This document shows positions 14,194 through 16,182 of a stretch of 16,182 nucleotides of DNA, in pieces. The stretch's first letter is position 1; every line of letters begins with the position of its first letter. A program made the translations under genes and the position numbers. Below the pieces are notes generated by a model that worked only from the letters and a program-made list of their open reading frames with translations, made no database searches and was not told the DNA's origin. Source of the DNA: Brevibacillus sp. (GTDB lineage: Bacteria; Bacillota; Bacilli; Brevibacillales; Brevibacillaceae); NCBI GenBank assembly GCA_029240815.1, contig JARDZO010000112.1, forward strand, positions 1-16,182, read 5' to 3'.

Positions 14194-15528
14194 CTACACA
14201 ATTCCGAGCATATTCAAAAACACAAACAGGATCGCGAGCGGGGCCAAGTATTTGAGGAGCAACAGCCACAAGACGAAAATCTTGCGCCCTGCAGAAGTCT
14301 TCACCTGCAATTCATGCAGCAGTGTTTCCCGCTTCATTTTCAAAGGCACGAACACGGCAATGAGCAGAGCCCCTAGAGGCATCAGGATGTTACTGACCAA
14401 AAAGTCGACGGCATCAAAAATCGATTTGCCAAAGATGGTGTACTCACTCCAGATGCCAAACGATAATGCGGAAGGAATCCCGAAGATAAAGATGAGCAAA
14501 CCGATCAGCCAGGAAAGGCGCTTGCGCTTTTTCTCTTCTCCTTTTGCCAGCGAAGCGACGATGATTTCCAGCATCGAGAACGCTGAGGTCAACGTAGCAA
14601 ACAGGAACAACGCGAGGAAAATCCATAAGAACAGACTACCGAATGCAATCTTTTCAAAAACGGAAGGCAAGACAATAAAGAGTAAGCCAGGACCTGCAGT
14701 CGGCTCAACCCCCAGTGAAAAAACTGCGGGGAAGATCGCTAATCCTGCGAACAGGGACACGAATAGATTCAGTCCAACGATCGATCCCGCAGACCGCACC
14801 AAGCTTTCGTTTTTCGCTAAATAAGAGCTGTATGTCACCATGACGGATACCCCGACACTAAGCGAGAAAAAGGATTGACCCATCGCGTACAAAATGGATT
14901 CCCCGCTTAGCTTGGAGAAGTCCGGGCTCAGGAAGAAAGAGATACCCTCCATCGCTCCGTCCAAGGTGAGAGAACGAATCATCAGAATGAGAAAAAGGAT
15001 GAATAAGGCAGGCATCATGTATTTGTTGGCGGACTCAATCCCGCTCTGCACCCCGCGCGCCACCACCCAAGCCGTAATCAGCATGAATGCCAGCTGAGCG
15101 AAAACCGCGCCGAAAGGATTGCTGATAACCGATCCAAAAAGCTGATCGTAAGAAGGCCCTGTGAGCTGACCAGTGATGCCGCGCACTAAATAGGTGAGAA
15201 TCCAGCCCCCTACCACACTGTAAAACGACAACAAGAGAAAACATGTCACGACGCCGAGGCGCCCAATCCAATGCCAAAGAGTACCAGGGGCAATTGCCTT
15301 ATAGGCACTGACTGCCTCCTTTTGTGTGCTTCGCCCGATCGTAAATTCACCGAGCAACAATGGAAGGCCGATTACAATCGTGAAGATCAGGAACAAGAGA
15401 AAGAATGCCCCACCCCCGCTAGTTCCTACGATATACGGAAACTTCCATATCGCCCCCAGACCAATTGCGGAACCCGCTGCTGCCAGGATGAATCCCAGCC
15501 TGCTCGTCCACTGTTCTGTCTGTTTCAT
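14194..15528 (-). CDS. Sodium-dependent amino acid transporter, NSS/SNF family
   Basis: 444 residues, about eleven to twelve membrane segments, LeuT fold. TM1 has [24 protein letters not shown] followed by GTSGGGAF, the family's sodium and substrate region. The LeuT Asn27 position (sodium site 1) appears to be Ser. TM3 has [11 protein letters not shown]8 has [11 protein letters not shown] with the Thr-Ser pair of sodium site 2. It imports an amino acid with Na+ across the cell membrane. The T-box leader upstream has a UUC specifier, which predicts phenylalanine or an aromatic amino acid as substrate, as with the hydrophobic-substrate transporter MhsT (inference). The ATG at 15528 matches the usual family start and has GGAGTGA seven bases upstream; an in-frame ATG at 15546 is a weaker alternative. 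Confidence 0.93.
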   Translation of the reverse strand: MKQTEQWTSRLGFILAAAGSAIGLGAIWKFPYIVGTSGGGAFFLLFLIFTIVIGLPLLLGEFTIGRSTQKEAVSAYKAIAPGTLWHWIGRLGVVTCFLLLSFYSVVGGWILTYLVRGITGQLTGPSYDQLFGSVISNPFGAVFAQLAFMLITAWVVARGVQSGIESANKYMMPALFILFLILMIRSLTLDGAMEGISFFLSPDFSKLSGESILYAMGQSFFSLSVGVSVMVTYSSYLAKNESLVRSAGSIVGLNLFVSLFAGLAIFPAVFSLGVEPTAGPGLLFIVLPSVFEKIAFGSLFLWIFLALFLFATLTSAFSMLEIIVASLAKGEEKKRKRLSWLIGLLIFIFGIPSALSFGIWSEYTIFGKSIFDAVDFLVSNILMPLGALLIAVFVPLKMKRETLLHELQVKTSAGRKIFVLWLLLLKYLAPLAILFVFLNMLGIV

Positions 15529-15570
15529 ACTCCCTTCACTCCTCATCTGTTTTCTCTTGTTGAAAAAAAT

Positions 15571-15599
15571 AAAAAACCCGCCCCAAAAAGGGACGAGTT
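15571..15599 (-). terminator. Rho-independent terminator of the T-box leader
   Basis: AACTCGTCCC (15599-15590) pairs with GGGGCGGGTT (15584-15575), ten pairs with two G-U, then a T-run. It competes with the antiterminator that contains the T-box sequence. Confidence 0.9.
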
Positions 15600-15803
15600 C
15601 ATTGATTCTCGCGGTACCACCCTACTTAGACATCAGCTGCAATGAGCCTGAACGTCTCGCTTTGTCATTGGTAACGGAATGACCCAAATGCTCAAGAGTG
15701 AATTCCACGGGACACACTTCAAAACTGCTTTCAGTCTATGGCAGCTTCTCCCTGACAAGTTGTTCATCCGTTTACTAGTCTCTATCTATGCATTTTAATA
15801 ATA
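15571..15803 (-). ncRNA. T-box riboswitch leader, predicted tRNA-Phe responsive
   Basis: All main parts can be traced on the minus strand. Stem I base AAAUGC/GCAUUU (15795-15790 with 15691-15686) is followed by a kink-turn-like GAU/UGA region and an AGAG/CUCU stem. The specifier loop has AGUA (15776-15773) opposite GAA. The specifier codon is UUC (15702-15700), followed by A and C as in known T-boxes. Above it ACGG pairs with CCGU. A stem III-like hairpin GUCAUU/AAUGAC lies at 15683-15664. The T-box AGGGTGGTACCGCG is at 15623-15610, with UGGU complementary to an ACCA tRNA end, fitting the A73 of tRNA-Phe. The terminator follows. Uncharged tRNA-Phe should switch the transporter gene on. The T-box is certain, the Phe reading fairly sure. 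Confidence 0.92.
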
Positions 15804-15809
15804 TCAAAA

Positions 15810-15839
15810 AATATATCTATTAATTTAATGTACACTCAA
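15810..15839 (-). promoter_or_regulatory. Promoter of the T-box leader
   Basis: Minus strand: TTGAGT (15839-15834), 18-base spacer, TATATT (15815-15810). The start point near 15803 would place transcription eight bases before stem I of the riboswitch, which supports the call. Confidence 0.55.
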
Positions 15840-15891
15840 ATAATATGCAACCCTTTTTTTCGGGTGACGCCATCCATTTCCAGACAAAATG

Positions 15892-15925
15892 AAAAGCGAG
15901 GAATATCGCTGTTCTCCTCGCTTTT
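15892..15925 (-). terminator. Terminator after ylaN
   Basis: AAAAGCGAGGA and TCCTCGCTTTT form an eleven-base perfect stem around a twelve-base loop, overlapping the ylaN stop codon. On the minus strand it ends in TTTT then CATTTTG. Confidence 0.75.
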
Positions 15926-16182
15926 ACCTTTGGTTATACAGTTCATGGAGATGGGCCAACTTGCGTTCCAAAGAACCCATAATTTCTCGACCAATCTCTT
16001 CTTCAATAAGTCCCAGGCGAACCGCATACTCTACTTCACGGGAGAGCCCGAACATTTGTGTATCCAATACCTCTTCATACAGTGGGCACTGCGGCATGGT
16101 CAGGTTTTCCATCTGTACGTCGATCAGCTTGTAAATTTTGTCCGCGTCTGCTTGAAGCAACGCTAGCGCTTTTTGTTCCAGA
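15924..16182 (-). CDS. ylaN: YlaN family protein, 5' end cut off by the window edge
   Basis: About 86 residues are visible and the frame is open through the right edge, so the N-terminal end is missing. The stretch [18 protein letters not shown], then [19 protein letters not shown], matches the highly conserved core of B. subtilis YlaN (UPF0358, about 93 residues) as I recall it. Only some ten residues should be missing. YlaN is a small cytoplasmic protein linked to iron homeostasis through the Fur repressor. A TTG within the frame at 16160 is internal, not the start: the codons before it (LEQKALA) align with the family's N-terminal helix. In B. subtilis ylaN lies beside ftsW; here the T-box transporter and other genes lie between. 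Confidence 0.9.
   Translation of the reverse strand, partial: LEQKALALLQADADKIYKLIDVQMENLTMPQCPLYEEVLDTQMFGLSREVEYAVRLGLIEEEIGREIMGSLERKLAHLHELYNQR

Noticed and set aside
14252..14824. 190-codon plus-strand open frame over the transporter gene
   Set aside because: Mirror of the transmembrane gene on the other strand; composition and lack of start signals fit a shadow.
15701..15706. GAA (Glu) or GUG (Val) as the T-box specifier
   Set aside because: GAA belongs to the conserved loop motif opposite AGUA, and the codon after it, UUC, is the one followed by the conserved A.
1..16182. CRISPR array, insertion sequence, tRNA or rRNA
   Set aside because: No regularly spaced repeats, transposase frames, terminal inverted repeats or RNA gene signatures were seen.

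Overview
The window looks like chromosome from a spore-forming Bacillota, most likely Brevibacillus or a close Paenibacillaceae relative. This rests on a SleB-type germination lytic enzyme, YlaN-, YugN- and YhcV-like proteins, strong AGGAGG-type ribosome binding sites, T-run terminators, a T-box riboswitch and a nonribosomal peptide synthetase (NRPS). The genus is inferred from gene content and style, not from a database match.

Left part (1-7455, all minus strand). A one-module NRPS (condensation, adenylation, carrier, thioesterase) lies 34 bases downstream of a Sfp-type phosphopantetheinyl transferase that can activate its carrier domain. The pair has its own promoter and probably forms one transcript. 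The NRPS is unusual: the condensation-domain catalytic His is Ala, and the thioesterase has Cys in place of the usual Ser and Asn in place of the usual Asp. Upstream of this pair lie a lipoprotein thermonuclease with a sunset domain, a 34-residue membrane peptide, a MerR regulator fused to a SAM methyltransferase (with a classic 19-bp-spacer MerR promoter), and a two-CBS-domain protein.

Middle (7456-8424). A gap between the CBS gene and the yugN-like gene holds a compact type I toxin-antitoxin candidate. A 26-residue holin-like toxin peptide has a near-perfect Shine-Dalgarno site that can be closed by a small hairpin, its own consensus promoter and a strong terminator. A convergent short RNA is predicted over its 3' end. 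A YugN-like gene follows on the plus strand.

Right part (8425-16182). This holds a SEDS-family FtsW/RodA/SpoVE-like protein (plus), an Asp23/Gls24 protein and a thiamine-pyrophosphate pyruvate-oxidase-like enzyme (minus), sleB (plus, without a following ypeB), a small zinc-ribbon protein (minus), a CAX-type Ca2+/H+ antiporter (plus), an NSS-family amino acid transporter controlled by a full T-box leader with a UUC (Phe) specifier (minus), and the 3' part of ylaN running off the right edge (minus).

Most genes are single units bounded by intrinsic terminators. The strongest regulatory signals are the Phe T-box, the MerR promoter and the toxin-antitoxin locus. No rRNA, tRNA, CRISPR array or insertion sequence was seen.
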